64,000 bases of DNA from Cristatella mucedo (GCA_009760855.2 WPIO01000024.1:3968501-4032500); one strand, 5' to 3'. Shown: positions 1 to 58,629, counted from the first letter of the stretch. Numbers and translations are program-made. Notes: generated by a model from the letters alone, not told the origin.

Positions 1-164
1 CCAGCAAGACCTATTGTAGCATTTGTTGATATTAGAAGCCTAGTAGTGGAATTGTCTTTTCCACTGAAGTCCTTATGTAATAAGTGATTTCGTGCTATTA
101 TCATTCAAACTCATACAAGTGTTCGGATGTACGTGCTCAATAGTGATAGCTCTCATCATGAATA

Positions 165-295
165 GGCCCATACAGGACGAATCGCAAGGACGCACTGAAT
201 GCTGTGATAAATAGATGCGTTTTTCATTTTTTTGAATGTGTTCAAGTCAAGAGATGTCGACGCAAGTCCGGAGTGAGTTCCCATGTAATCGACTT
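165..295 (-). repeat. LINE family A 3' fragment
   Basis: Short, diverged piece of the 3' end of LINE family A in minus orientation. It matches the better copy at 4190-4330: the block around the GACGAATC motif, then the stretch corresponding to the last residues of the reverse-transcriptase ORF. Both ends are truncated and there is no ATT-repeat tail. Confidence 0.7.
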
Positions 296-2247
296 TGTGG
301 GTCGTATACTAAAGAAATCCTAGTCAGGCTATATCGAAGCTTCAGTATTAGATTGCGGTTACCCACGTGTGTCGCCAATGGCAACTCCGTGCAAACGTAA
401 ATCAATTCATTAGCCTTCAATTAGGACTGAGCTTATCTAGTGACGACACTGTTTCTGGAAACTGGAAAAACTTGCTGTGTACCTGCACAAGCGATAGTGG
501 CTAGCAACGGGAAAAGTCAGCGTAAGCACACAAGCAGACGCACTTTCGAGCTAGCGAAGGAAAGGATACGACATGAGTCGAGATGCAGTAGCTGTCTGCA
601 GCCATTTGGCTGGAAACCGATTACGAGAGTTTATTTGTGGGCTTCCGCTATCAGAGGTCTTCCTGGTTTTCTCGTTGCAGAATTGAGCATATGGGTATTT
701 TTTTCGGACCCACTATTGTCTTTACATTGGGTACCACGGAACGACAACGCTTAGACTACAGGCTGTTAAATTTGATGGTCTATGCACTCTTATTTATCTG
801 ACTGCTATTCAGTTACTTTAATTCCCTACACCGTACCTCCAGTATTTCTGAGAAAATGTACTTCCTTCTCTGTTATCTTATAAGTAGAGCAGAATTATCT
901 AGACCGTGTCGGCTTGGAACGAAATAACTAATTCCGACGGCTTTATTGGCATTGAGCCTAGCTTGAAGTTAAAAAAGAAATTGTAGCATCCAACACATGA
1001 ACCAAAGGTGTAGTAGAATAACTGTGTTTTGAAACTATATTTTTAGAGTAAAATACGGCAACGGAAATGCAGCTTTTTGAAGGCCCTGTCTATCAGAGGT
1101 GTGCTTAGCTTTATCTCTGTTCTCTCTTGTAGCTCTCACTTGGCTGAAGTTTTATCCGCAGTGTCACCGAAAATATTATCTCCTGTCTATTTAATTGCTG
1201 AGACGGAAGTTAAATGACCGATTCCGACCATCCGTACCCTGATACATCTAAGGAATCTGTAAGTCATGGCGATAGAATTAGCTTACATCAATTTCGGTTA
1301 GAACCTAAGGTAAAGCCGCGAGGCCTCTACACTTGGACTTATTTCCGAGGTATATCTTTTCTTTTCCGTTAGGTCGCGCTTCGCTAAGTTGAAAATGACA
1401 GCTGCCGCCTAGTCATTCATGATTAAATTTAGTTGGAAAACTGTCATGCTTGAGAAATTGTCGAGACCTAAAAGTTGTTACCCCTCGCTCAGGGCTGGAA
1501 CACAGGCTGAACCAGTGAACCATATTTAGGTATTTATTTGATCTTACAATTTTATTTCAATTAAACACTTTATTAATTAGAATAACGATATTGTCATGCA
1601 AACTATAGTTTTATGAGTGCGTGGGGCTGATAAGAAATAGAAAATAATATCTGAAAGGTAGCATTATCAGGTGACTTAATATCCTGATTATGCACTAACA
1701 ATATAGCCATGCTGATTAAACTATGTAGCCAGTAATTCAATGTTACGTAGCAACATTGAGCTAGCTGCATAGGTCCAAAGCCCATCTTTACTATTGCAGG
1801 TTCCTCAGTAAACGTTTTCCGATGCAAATTCAAACTGAATATAGCTTTTTAATCCTTCAAATGTTTAGTGTGAGAAGGACAAACGCGCGTAAGCAAGTTC
1901 AAGGCTCATGCTGATTGCCAAGCATAGCATAATCATGCATCAGCAGCCACTCTATTGCTTCCCTACATCTGGGATTTTGATGAGCCTCGTCGTTACTTTT
2001 TGTCCCTTAAGGCAGCACAAAATTGCGGTGAGAAGAAACCCTCGACGCCTTTTTATTTAATGTAACCAGGCACTGATTACGAATCGAAGAATTATGCACT
2101 GATTAAGTTGAGTCATGTCATTTAGCAGCGTCCTCCCTCTATTGAAAGCTCTCGTAAGTTAACGCGTTTTCACCAACATTGCTGTAAGACTCAAATCAGG
2201 TTAGCGTGAAAGAGCATGAATTCAGGACTAATCAGATCAGATAACAC
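296..2247. other. No gene or repeat recognised
   Basis: AT-rich sequence with only short, unconvincing open frames (at most about 100 codons). I see no splice-flanked coding block, no terminal repeats and no similarity to the repeats elsewhere in the window. Confidence 0.5.
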
Positions 2248-3130
2248 TCGCTGCCTATGGCGATGTGCTCAATGCGAAAGGGGGCGGGGTCGGGGCTGCA
2301 AGCAAGAACAGGTCGCATAGCATCGGCTCACCTGGCCAACGGTGGAGATGGGGCCGACAGCTCCGAGAGCCAAGGCAAAAACTGCGGACGTTTTCAGTCA
2401 ATTGTTTATGCTACTTATCGCAGCAACTCTACCAGAGGCTTCATCGGTGTCAGCGATTGAAAGCAAGCTTCCAACCGGTGAGTGAGCCAACGCAGATTTC
2501 CCCTCTTGGAGACTCCCTGTTGAAACGACCAAGGCTAGAAGCACGTTTTTCTGACCTTGGTCGTGAGTAGCTGCAGCGGTACCCACAACGGTAGCGTATT
2601 TGTATTCGTTGGAAGCTTTTTCGCGTCGGCTAAGTCTACTTTCATAAACGGGGTCATAGCCGACCCTTGGCAAACCTAAGGCAGTAGAGCGTGGTAGCTG
2701 CAGGACTAGCCGAGCCACTGCAAACGGGAGTGGGTCTTTCTGTAATCGATTCCTGCTCATTGTTGCGAGCAACATTATTGTTCTCGTTTACACGAGGCGC
2801 GAGCTTTGAGAATGATGAATAGGCAGCCTTTGAGCTCTATTATCAATAGCACACACCCAGAGGTGAATCATCGATGTCATTCCCAGTTTTCAGGGGTCAG
2901 CGCTCCCGCTCGATAGGTCTGCTGGAGCAGGGTTGCTCTGGTGCCGTCTGCTGGTTCGACTTTGGTCGCTTGAGTGTGCCTCTAACGAGCATCACATATT
3001 TTGGAAACTAAGCCTCCAGTTCTCATGCTCGCAATGCCAGAAAATCACTCCGAAGAGGCCATGACATATCCTGACTTGAAAGCAATTAAAAAGAAGCTGA
3101 AAACGCCTCTGTTCCCGATGGCATCGGCTC
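2248..3130. other. GC-richer block of unknown nature
   Basis: Base composition is visibly richer in G and C than the flanks. Overlapping frames are open on both strands, the longest being 125 codons on the minus strand at 2398-2775. I recognise no protein family, splice signals or retroelement motif. It may be a decayed transposon or an unrecognised element; nothing shows that it is a gene. Confidence 0.35.
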
Positions 3131-3359
3131 AGTCCGAGTAAATTTTCCTTTGCTAAAGCATGCGGACGTTGTGGATGTCAGCAGTACCCAGATGGCATGC
3201 TTTCAACAAGCATGGGTAAAGTGCCTTTAAATAAGATTAGTTCTCTTGGGTTGCTATAAAAAGGAGTTATCTCATTATCGAAATGCTACTTGGTTGCACC
3301 TTACCAGTTTGAACTGTCATTTCGAGTACGAACAGATTTGTTTTTCAAAGCCTGCAAGT

Positions 3360-3546
3360 CAGTGGTTCTCCACCTTCGTAATGCCGCGACCCTTTAATAT
3401 AGTTCCTGGTGTTGCGGCGACCCTCAACCATAAAATTATTGCGTTCAAAATGTGGAAATGCGTGTTTTCCTTTGGACTTGTGCGACCCACGTAAACGAGT
3501 CGTTCGACCCCCAAAAGGATCGCGAACCACAGGTTGAGAATCGCTG
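3360..3546 (+). mobile_element. SPIN-like hAT miniature transposon
   Basis: A 187-bp non-autonomous element. It has imperfect terminal inverted repeats (CAGTGGTTCTCCACC at the left, GGTTGAGAATCGCTG at the right) and is flanked by an 8-bp target-site duplication with one mismatch (CTGCAAGT / CTGTAAGT). The interior keeps blocks I know from SPIN-type hAT elements: the CCGCGACCCTTTAATA block, the AACCATAAAATTATT block, and the GTCGTTCGACCCCC block near the right end. There is no transposase. It lies upstream of the protease gene, and a second copy is at 23821-24003 in opposite orientation. The family identification is from memory of the consensus and is not computed. Confidence 0.8.
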
Positions 3547-3966
3547 CTGTAAGTAGTGATTACTGGTGAAGGCTTCGAGATTGGCCACAGACTTTGTCAA
3601 ACGGCCGGCTTTTCGTGAATTTACAGGTGCTGTTACATCTACGTCTATTCATTGACAGGTTTTGCCTCTGATATTCTGGCTATCAATTTAATATAGTTCC
3701 ATAGTCCTTCCGAACAGAGGGTATCGTTCGTAGGCGGGTGCCCTAACACTGACAGACCTCCCTAACTGATCCATGTTTGCATGGTCTGAAATAAAAAACT
3801 ATTTCTTTTCACTGGATGCAATCCTAGCGGTGCTAGTTTCACTAATGATTATATATGTGCATAATATACCCAGTGATAATTCGAAATGTCAGAGTATTGA
3901 CTAGCATTGCTTTTACTAGACAGGATCAGATGTTATTATTGGCTGCAGTCTACTGGATTTCGACAT
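3547..3966. other. Unannotated spacer
   Basis: Between the hAT element and a LINE copy. It holds only short frames, and no feature is recognised. Confidence 0.4.
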
Positions 3967-4955
3967 TGGTAATAATAACAATAATAACAATAATGTACTT
4001 GATAAAGTGTCCTCAGAGAACTCAATCTCTCTCTAGGCGCTTTGCGTTTGCTGCAAATATGAATGCAATTGAATGGTGAGTAAAATCATGCTAGAAAAAC
4101 AAACAAAATTAATAACATGGTTAGGGGTGACATGCACAGGGTCAGCATGCAAATGTGGTTAGTGGCAGCATGCACAGTGTCAGCACGCATGAGCACATCA
4201 AGGACGAATCACAGGGACCCACTAAATGCTGTCCTAAATAGGTGTGTTTTTAAGTTTCTTTTAAATGTGGTCAGGTCAGGGGATGTTCTGACGCAGGCCG
4301 GGAGGGAGTTCCAGGCTTTGGGAGCATACGAGCTAAATGCACGGTCTCCAAAGGATTTAAGGTTTGTACGAGGTGTTTGTAGACTGTTGGATTCCGAAAA
4401 GCGGGTGGTAACGATGCTTGGCCTGATGGGGTAGTATATCTGAGAGATAGGCTGGAGCCATAGAATGAAGGGACCTAAAAGTGAGCGACAAAACATTGAA
4501 GTCAATCCGTTGCTTGACTGGTAGCCAGTGCAGGTCGGCGAGAAGTGGAGTAATGTGGCAACTGCGACGCTCGCGACAGACAAGCCTAGCTGAGGAGTTT
4601 TGCACCAGCTGCAATTGCCTGATCGCACATCTGGTAGGCCAGTAAGCAGTGAGTTGCAGAAGTCGAGACGGGATGTCCCGAATGCACGGACCAACTTGGA
4701 CGTGGCATCCTTGTCTAAACAAGGTCGAATTTTAGCAATGTTATGAAGCTGAAAATAGGCAGGTTTGACTGTGGAGCTGATATGGTCGTCTAACGAGAGG
4801 TCACTTTGGAATATGACACCTAGATTTCGAGCTGATGCAACAGGAGATATGCCGGCAGAGCAAATTTTAAGAGTCAGCCTTTCCAATCTCTGAATCACAC
4901 TGGGTTTGCCCATAACTAGTAAGTTAATTTTATCATCGTTTAGTTGGTCCATATT
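3967..4955 (-). mobile_element. LINE family A copy, 3' end (CR1/L2-type)
   Basis: 5'-truncated non-LTR retrotransposon. The TAA/ATA-rich microsatellite at 3967-3995 is its 3' end. Reading leftwards from 4955, the minus strand encodes the region after the reverse-transcriptase palm: LNDDKINLLVMGKPSVI, then DHISSTVKPAYFQLHNI, then the C-terminal block RTNLKSFGDRAFSSYAPKAW. A frameshift near 4610 (residues RSGNCSW) moves the reading frame before it returns. The endonuclease and palm are absent, so the copy is dead on arrival. The 3' tail is shared with the copies at 20762, 25699, 53396 and 62852. Confidence 0.88.
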
Positions 4956-5868
4956 GAGGTCGCGCTACAAGTTATGAAACACAATTCTAGTGAACATTGA
5001 GTTTTAGTCATCTTCAGCTGTCGACAATTTTCCAAGTCGAGCAGCACCAGTGCAATCTTTGGTCGCCGACCATCGAAGGCGCTCTGTAGCAAGTACCAAA
5101 GGAAAGATATACATGGATCCAAGTAGCACTTCAGAGGCTTATCCATTGCAGCTCGGCGTCTAAGTCCTAATGTAAACCGGTGTCACTTTATCCAGTCGGA
5201 ATTCCAGGACTTGGATTTAGTGCGTTGACTCATAGTGTATATATTCTAACTTTAAAGTGCAGTATCAAGTTCCCGGTTCCAACTCCAGTCCCAAGAGATA
5301 AATAAATCGGTGGGGTACAGGCATCTAAGCAAAAAACATGGATTGGTCGATGATTATAACCATGGGAAAACAATTTACACTCTTATGTCTTACAATATGC
5401 GGGCTCATTCTCTACGAACATCGAAGGTACATGCAAGTTTAATAGTCGCATAAGTAGAGATTTCCAATTTACTTGAAGCCGTCAGCTGGCCGTCTGCCGT
5501 GAGGTAGGGGCGCTATCCTACGACTAAAATTAAATGAATCAGCTGGTACATAATTGACTGAGGACTGCCACAAAGGAGATGCCCACTAAGGCGGTGCCAC
5601 TACGCTCTGTCTCCGTGCGCCTACTCAAGCACGAAGGAATGAGATAAATAAAAACGGAAGTAAGTGGCAACGAGGCGAAATTCGTCAGAATGCTATCACA
5701 GGTCAGATGATTGAGGCGGCCGTTCAGCGCACGAGCACGCCAGTTTGGTAAGTACTTAATCTTTGCAGTTGAGCTCTCAGTATGCAGGCCGTAGTGAGTG
5801 TCCCAGCAGTGCGACACTGTCCAGCAAATCACATTGCAGTCCACAGTGCTACTGAAGGAACTGCGGCG
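4956..5868. other. Region upstream of the protease gene
   Basis: Non-coding spacer between a LINE copy and the putative promoter. A minus-strand open frame at 5539-5844 (101 codons) has no recognisable motif and is probably chance. Cis-regulatory sequence is likely here, but no specific factor site can be named. Confidence 0.4.
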
Positions 5869-5910
5869 TTATAAATAAACTTTGACTCTGGATCCAGCTA
5901 GTCACATCCA
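5869..5910 (+). promoter_or_regulatory. Putative TATA-box core promoter of the protease gene
   Basis: TATAAATA at 5870-5877 is followed about 33 bp downstream by a pyrimidine-flanked CA (TCACATCC at 5902), a plausible initiator. The first in-frame ATG of the protease prodomain is at 5927, which would leave a 5' UTR of about 25 nt. The spacing is what a TATA-type core promoter would show. No transcript evidence is available, and an upstream non-coding exon cannot be excluded. Confidence 0.45.
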
Positions 5911-5926
5911 TCTATTGCTGACGTTA

Positions 5927-51986
<46,060 letters not shown>

Positions 51987-51988
<2 letters not shown>

Positions 51989-51992
51989 TAAA
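51987..51992 (+). terminator. Candidate polyadenylation signal
   Basis: AATAAA overlapping the stop codon of the unspliced exon-13 frame. It would suit an intron-retained short transcript end. Such hexamers are frequent by chance in AT-rich DNA, so the support is weak. Confidence 0.25.
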
Positions 51993-52013
51993 TGCACAGA
52001 AATAGTCTCCTCA

Positions 52014-52110
52014 TTCAGTGGCGGAGCCGGAGGGGGCAAGGGAGAAATTCCACTACCCACGGGGGGGGGGGCAGTGGAAAGTACGTTTATTGTGGGGCGA
52101 AATTTCCCAG
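52014..52110. repeat. hAT-like terminal sequence
   Basis: CAGTGGCGGAGCCGGAGGGG at 52017 resembles the CAGTGGCG-x-AGCC-GGGGG termini of many hAT-type elements. A G-run follows at 52062-52072. The matching opposite end was not found, so this may be only one end of a decayed element. Confidence 0.4.
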
Positions 52111-53394
52111 GAATCGAGGGGCAAAGGACGCAAACTTGAACCATTGATCCTACCCCAAAAATCACGGTTCTGCCCATGCACACAGTGAATGAGATATCTG
52201 CTATGGCCAGCTTTATAAAATACAGCCATGTCTAAAATTACTATCAATAAACAAAAATGCGATGCTAAAATACACATAGAATGTAACACAAATATCTACT
52301 AAAACAATACAGCCAAATTTGAAAAATGCAAGGTCGGATGGAGTAACTACCTGTAAGTGAGTTGCTAGATTAAATTCATAATTTACAATTTCTACTGCTA
52401 CAACCATCTGAAATATAGGCAAGCCAATAGCAATGAGTTGATATTAGATATAAGAGGACTCCTTATACTCCAGTTGGTACGCCTTTACCTTAGGAGCACC
52501 ACTAAAAGCATACCTAATTATCCAGATATGTGACAGGCAAACTATGACAAACTTATGCTTCATTGGCATCTCACCTGAATTACTAAACGTCGTAGTATTT
52601 ACGACTCCGAGTATGTGCCTGTACACGTGTGAAAAGTTAATAATGTGTCTGCTAGTCAGGTCAGTCATTAATGGCGAAGCTTACAAATTACTTCACTTGT
52701 GTGTGAGTTTCACTCACTACTCTTGAAGTAACTAACTGACAGGGATATAATAAGTCTAGCTTTCAGGCCGTTTAGCTCACTTACACAAGCCTACCTATCC
52801 CACGTCTTTTTACGTCCAGTGTACTGTCACACGAGCCACAGCTGGGTCATCTATTACGTCGCCAGCCCTTGCACAAGTTGAAAAATTGAATTAATCCGAT
52901 GTCAGTTCTTAAGGGCCGAAAGGCCTGGGACTTGCGGCTGGTGTTTGCACATCTGCCACTTGGAGCACAGACAAGATCTTGCATCGCTTAGGTTTTCGCT
53001 GAACGTGCATTTATAATGCTAAGCCTCACCATTAGCCTTATGGACTTGTCTCTTCGTTCTTGCTTGCTTTGCTTGCTTACTTCAGTTTGGTTCAATGCAT
53101 TCCACTAGCCAGATGCCATACTATTCGGCCTCATTGAGTGTCTTTAAGGTTTTGCGAAAATTCCAGCGAAAGTATAATTCGTTCTTGCATCTTTATGCTT
53201 GTGTAGGCTTTGTTGTTAGCAGATAGTTAGCAATTGGTTGTTGAAAACCCTGCAGCGTGTTTGAAGGGCCTGTACAGAGATTTATTTATCGCAGGGAGCT
53301 ACAGAGCTAAAGCGTTAATTATTACAATAATAATTCAGAAATAGCATCTCCTAGGAACCTTTTGGGAGGCAAGATGTCGACCAAGAGTTTCTTG
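52111..53394. other. Region downstream of the last known exon
   Basis: Several short frames, none recognisable; no further cysteine-rich protease exon was identified. Confidence 0.4.
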
Positions 53395-53395
53395 A

Positions 53396-54112
53396 TAATA
53401 ATATTAATAATAATAATGCACTTGATAAAGCACCCTCAGAGAACTCAATCTCTCCCTAGGCGCTTTAAATTTGCTGCAAAGGGTAACGCGATTGAATCGT
53501 GAGTAATATATTGATAAACAACATGAACAACAGGGTTAGGGGCGACATGCATAGGTAAGCATGCAAATGTGGTTAGTGGCAGCATGCACAGTGTCAGCAC
53601 GCATAAGCACATGAAGGTCGAATCACTGGGACCCACTACAGGCTGTCCTTAATAGGTGTGTTTTTAAGTTCTTTTTAAATGTGGTCAGGTCAGGGGATGT
53701 CCTGACGAAAGTCGGGAGGGAGTTCCAGGCTTTAAAAGCATACGAACTCAATGCACGGCCTTCAAAGGATTTAAGGTTTGTACGAGGTAGTGGTAAACTG
53801 TTGGATTTCGAAAAGCGGGTGGTACGATGCCTGGCCTGGTGGGGGAGTAGATCTGACAGATAGGCTGGAGCCAAAGAATTAAGTGACCTAAATTAAGCAA
53901 GAAAACTTTGAAGTCAATCCATTGCTTGACTGATAGCCAGTGCAGCTCGGCAAGAAGTGATGAGATGTGGCAACTGGGTCGTTCACGACAGACAAGCGTA
54001 GCTGCTGAATTTTGCACAAGCTGTAATCGCATGATTACACATGCCGTTAGGCCAGTAAGTAGTGAGTTACAGAAATTAATTTGAGATGCCATAAATGCAA
54101 GTTCATGAAGCA
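53396..54112 (-). mobile_element. LINE family A 3' part with tail
   Basis: ATA repeat at 53396-53416, family A tail, then minus-strand ORF end: RTNLKSFEGRALSSYAFKAW and the earlier block LHWLSVKQWIDFKV, with a frameshift between. 5'-truncated near residues FCNSLLTGL. Confidence 0.9.
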
Positions 54113-55859
54113 AATTGTTAACTAAAATTTCTCGTAGCCACTAGACTAAGAACTATACAAACTCTGTCATTGTCCAATGCAAAAAGGCTAGCCATAAGAG
54201 TAATCATTGGTGATTTTGATTAGATTTTTTTAGAGAACGGCCACTCACTCGGAAGAATTTGTCTTATGTAATTTTTTATTTATGAATTGGATTCGTTGTT
54301 AAGAAATTAAGAGGAGTGACGGACCTCTGGCAATAAGATTAAAATATTTGTCGTTTTGAATACTCCTAATGCTTACGAGTTTTAGGAGGTATGGCTTTCG
54401 ATCGCTACCGATGATAAGAAAAGTGTGGTCCATAAAGGTTGTCTCTAGAATAAATGATTCCCGTCACGGTGAACTATTCCGTCGACTTCCAATGATAAAC
54501 AATATTTTCTCATAGATGGAATGGTGAATACATTTGTTGCATAAGCAAGCAGAAATGGACATCCTTCGTTTAGCCAAGAGATAGTCTTATTGCAGAAATT
54601 TATTCATAAGCCAAGTATTAAGTTAGTTGAATGATGAAAAAAACTTAAAGGAGCCTGCGCAAATTTATCGCAGGGGCATTTCAAATCCAAACTAATTGCT
54701 CAATTTAGATAACTAGTAAAGAAAAATAGGGTGGGTGCTTGCGGAATTGTCTTAGTAAGACTCGAAAGAGATTTGGTGACAGGGCACGAGAAGATAGCTT
54801 GGCTTTTTAAGTCCAGTTTCCGAAGTTTCGTGTACTTGTTATTCAGTGCTGTAGGAATACTATATTGACTGTTTCCAAGGTGCCTTATATTTAGCTGATT
54901 CTTTCAGGTCTTATTGGACCTGCTCGGAAATCAAATGCTAACAAAAATATGCGTTCACGATTATGAGGCGTTAACAGAGGCTAATTGAAATTTATGAATT
55001 TGATTTCAATTTAGGCCTTCATCACTTCGAATCAAAGTGCAGCGACAATGAACGGCAGTGTTGGGACGCAGCGTAATTCTTCCAAGTCATTGAGGCGAGA
55101 CACCATACTGCCTCAGTCAGTCACTTATATCTTAATAGCTTTGTTGCAGGTTGTTGCATATTAAGGTCAACGATATCAGCCAGATTTTTCCACTTGCATT
55201 TACTTGGAAAATAAGTTATCGGCAAGCAATTGAGTACTGCTGGTTATTTCAAGCCCCTGAAAAGTCATATTTTGCTAGCGATAATGATAATCGAATATAA
55301 GAACTTCTAAAAATGCTTCACAATGAGCCGAAATACTCTTGTAACGCTTATAAGTTCATGCCTAGCAAAGGAACATCTATTTTAAAGCCTCTCAATGATG
55401 TAGCGAAGTGCCGCCACCTTTGCTTCAATAACTACTCAGTCTGGGAATATTGTGTCCGTCGGGGCTTAGTTATGTGTTACGAAGGAAATTGATTAAGCAG
55501 GTCGAAACTATTATTACTTCAATCGACGTATCAGTTAGATAAAATACATGATAATCTAGAATTACGTTCTAATGATTTTAGGGTGTAGGTTTTGTACTTG
55601 GATCTTAATTTTCCATGCTGAAAATCTTCCAATCGCATGGAACCGCTGCCTTTTATTTAGAGTTAATATTCATTCTGTCAATGGCAACAACTGGGCAATT
55701 GTCAAAGCAAGCAGACGCAATTCCAAATGTAATCGTAGGAGACCACAGGCTTTGGTTTTAGCTTTGGCTGGTTACTTCAAAACATAGGTCACACGACTGC
55801 CCCCAAATCGACCCAGGACATAGCCAAGTGAACACTGTAGGAGGACCCCATGTATCAGT
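54113..55859. other. Spacer, nothing recognised
   Basis: About 1.7 kb of AT-rich sequence. The plus frame 55572-55787 follows an acceptor-like TGATTTTAG but is in the wrong phase for exon 13 and matches nothing known to me. Confidence 0.4.
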
Positions 55860-56850
55860 TAACGCTAGATGTTTCTGGTGCTATTTCAAGCCCAAGAAGT
55901 GACATTGAAACAACCAGACTAGAAAAAAGGTCAGTGAAACTAAATGAAAGCAGGTAACCACCAAAGTTAGCATAGGTCCAGATACGGCGGTTAACATAGG
56001 TCCAGATAACACCAATATCTCTAAATGAAAACTACATGCCACAATGGAAATTGTCGTGATGGGAACGACTCTTTAGCCCGCCCTCAAAGGGGCGTCCGGC
56101 TTACGACGCCGTCTTGCTGTTCAAACATTAGCGGCAGCCGCCGCCAGGCTTCCTCTTTCTGGCTCGGTGAGCCCGGTTACAAAACCCGGCAGCCTAGCAG
56201 CCTCTCACGAACGGCAGCAGAGACTGTATCTTTGGTCACGCATAAACAGTAAATGCTACTTGGAATAAACGGTTCAGTCGCTCACTGGCAGCTGTAGTAA
56301 ATAGCGAATGGAAGCAATTGTGTGTTTAAATTTAGCCAGAGTAAGCCGCTGCCGTCTGCTTTGGTAACGATTGGGCACTTTTGTTTGCATATCAAATGAC
56401 CGCCAAGTGTTTAATGCTGGATATTACTGAGTAAACAGTATAGGCCTAAAATGCTTTGTCCATATAAGAGCACCTGTTGCTGGTACCATGTAAAGCCTAG
56501 GACGTAACAGCGTAGCCAGCACCATAGAGAAACAGTCAACGGCACTAAATGAAACCAGGTGACCACGAGCGTTTGCCCAGGTCCAGCGGCGGGATTCGAG
56601 TCCTGTGGAACGCGGAACGACTTGCTCCGTCCCTATCGCTGGCCGTATTCCTCTGGGCGGCCCTATGAGTCCCCAGGCTTTCTTGCTCGTTCGCTACGCT
56701 CTGAAAGAAATGCTCTTACTGAGGGTCACTTTTTGTTGTCCACATTAAAAGGTGGCTTCAAGGAATTTAGGTAGGCGATTACCGGCGACTTACAGGGCTT
56801 AAGACTTTCTGCATGGTCTCGCCGAAGCTGAAGTTGTCATGCCTCATGTC
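55860..56850. repeat. Dispersed repeat family C (partial copy, then fuller copy)
   Basis: 56275-56850 contains blocks shared with 57945-58615 and 62285-62850: GGCAGCTGTAGTAAAT, CGTCTGCTTTGGTAACG, ACTTTTGT, ATAGGCCTAAAATGCTTTGTC, GGCGGGATTCGAGTCCTGTG and ATTACCGGCGACTTACAGGG. 55860-56000 resembles its middle part (AAATGAAAGCAGGTAACCACC). 56040-56250 is CG-rich. No coding capacity or terminal inverted repeats were recognised. Confidence 0.6.
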
Positions 56851-56964
56851 CACGTCTGCTTGCAGTATACAATCAATTCGAGGCTATGCATCCCAAATTT
56901 TAGAGCCAGTTTACAAGCTTTTGAATTCGAATAAGAAAAAAAGTAAAATTATACAGGGCACAAC

Positions 56965-57560
56965 TTTGTAATGTAATGTATCTCCGTCTGTAACTCCGCA
57001 AAACCATGAAGACCAAGTGGGTGTTTTGCAGAAGAGTTTTGCATAGCCCACTTACAGCCTAAGCGGCTTTCGGTACGTATTCGGTAGCCAACAGACTTCA
57101 TTTCACGCAACAAAGAGAAAGTGGGAAGCACAGCAGAATCAGGAGAGCGGTAAAGGCAGTGTGAGTAGCATAGGAGAGGCAGCTCGGGACCGCTGGAAAG
57201 GATGGACTATAGTCGGCCGCAGGAGAGCAGTTGTCGTTAAGTAAGAATTGCAGAAGCGAGTTCCACAGTCTAATACCTGCAAAGCTTAAGCTTCTGTCGC
57301 CGACGGTCTTTAGGCGGACGAATGGAACAGCTAATTTATCGTCCACACAGGACCAAGAGCACGAGGAGGCGGAAAATAGTTCCGCAGATCAGCTAGGTAT
57401 GGATGAGCCTAGCCGTAGTGGGCCATGTGTGTCAGCGTAAGAACTTTGCTCTGTACCCGTTGATCAATCGGCAGCCACCCAAGCTCTTGTAGCAAAGGAA
57501 ACACGTGGCCAAACCTCATGGACTTGGAAACTACCATTGCAGCCATATTCAGAGCCAGCT
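56965..57560 (-). mobile_element. LINE family B 3' part (copy 2)
   Basis: 3' end with TAATGTAATGTATCTCCGTC, then a minus-strand frame at 57098-57346: LAVPFVRLKTVGDRSLSF and GIRLWNSLLQFLLND, the usual C-terminal block (RLKTVGDRSFS...LWNSLP) of CR1/L2-type LINEs. Truncated near 57560. Confidence 0.85.
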
Positions 57561-57944
57561 GCATTGGCCTTATACTATGTGCTTCAGATGTCTTATTTGC
57601 CGAGAAATATGAAAGATTGCTTGCTTCTGTATAAGCCTCATCTATTGGTCTGATGTGATAAGGTTTAGTGACAACGGGGTAAATTTTAGCATACAGTTTA
57701 TTAAGGTAATAAAGTCAACAGGAAATGAAATACGTGCTTTCAAAAAGCGAATAGCGCTATCATGTAGCCACAGTTTCTCGGTACGAAGGACACGCTTTGC
57801 TTAATTTTCACAAGTTGAAACGCTAGGTACGTCAATAAACGTATAAATTTGGCGAGAACTTCCTATGTAAAAAGCTACCGTGATCATTGAAGGGCTCAAG
57901 TTAATCATTTTCATTCTTACTACATGCTGATTACGTTTCGATGG
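57561..57944. other. Spacer between repeats
   Basis: Nothing recognised. Confidence 0.4.
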
Positions 57945-58615
57945 CAAGGAATGGTAAACGGCAGTTGGAATTTACCCTTTAGTTGCTTAATGGCAGTCGT
58001 AGTACAAATACACACACCGGATATCGCGCGTTTGAAATATGCCAGGGTAAGCCACAGGCGTCTAATATAGTCAATATAGGTTACTTTCGTCCATGGTCAA
58101 ACGCCCGTCGCCTTATAGACGCAGGGTATCACGAAGAAAACAATATTTGCATTACCAGCTTTGCTATCTCTGTCCCTCTGTCTCGGTCTTTCTCTGTTGC
58201 TCTCTCTCTCTCTCTCTCTCTCTCACCCTCTCTGTCTTATTCTCGAAGAGCTGTTGCTAGTGTCATTCAAAGCTTAAGATATCACTTTAAAACCAGCACC
58301 AAAAAAGTCAAAGAGACGCAATAAAACAGGTCGTAATAAATATTAGCGTAGGTACAGCTGCGGAACACAATTCATTTTTAGCACCCGTCACTGACCGACT
58401 ATGACGTACCTCTAACGTGCCGTTTTCCACTGAATAGCTCTATGATATCCCGGGATTTCTCACGTCGGGCAGGTCGGAAACACGATCATATTCTGTTTTG
58501 TACGTGAGAAGTTGGTGGCTGGGAGTAATTGAATGCTATCACCGGTGACTTACAGGGTTCAAGCCTTCCTGTATCACCTCGCTGAAGGTGGAGATTTCTG
58601 GCTATTGTCGTCTCT
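57945..58615. repeat. Dispersed repeat family C (copy with CT microsatellite)
   Basis: Shares with the copies at 56275 and 62285 the opening GGCAGTCGTAGTACAAAT, the CCAGGGTAAGCCACAGGCGTCT stretch and the closing ATCACCGGTGACTTACAGGG. It contains a TC dinucleotide run at about 58198-58224 where the 62.3-kb copy also has one. The middle part is diverged. Confidence 0.55.
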
Positions 58616-58629
58616 CGCATCCAGTTTCT

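Noticed and set aside
55572-55787. Possible additional protease exon after TGATTTTAG
   Set aside because: Phase does not match exon 13, and the sequence lacks the cysteine spacing of the C-terminal modules.
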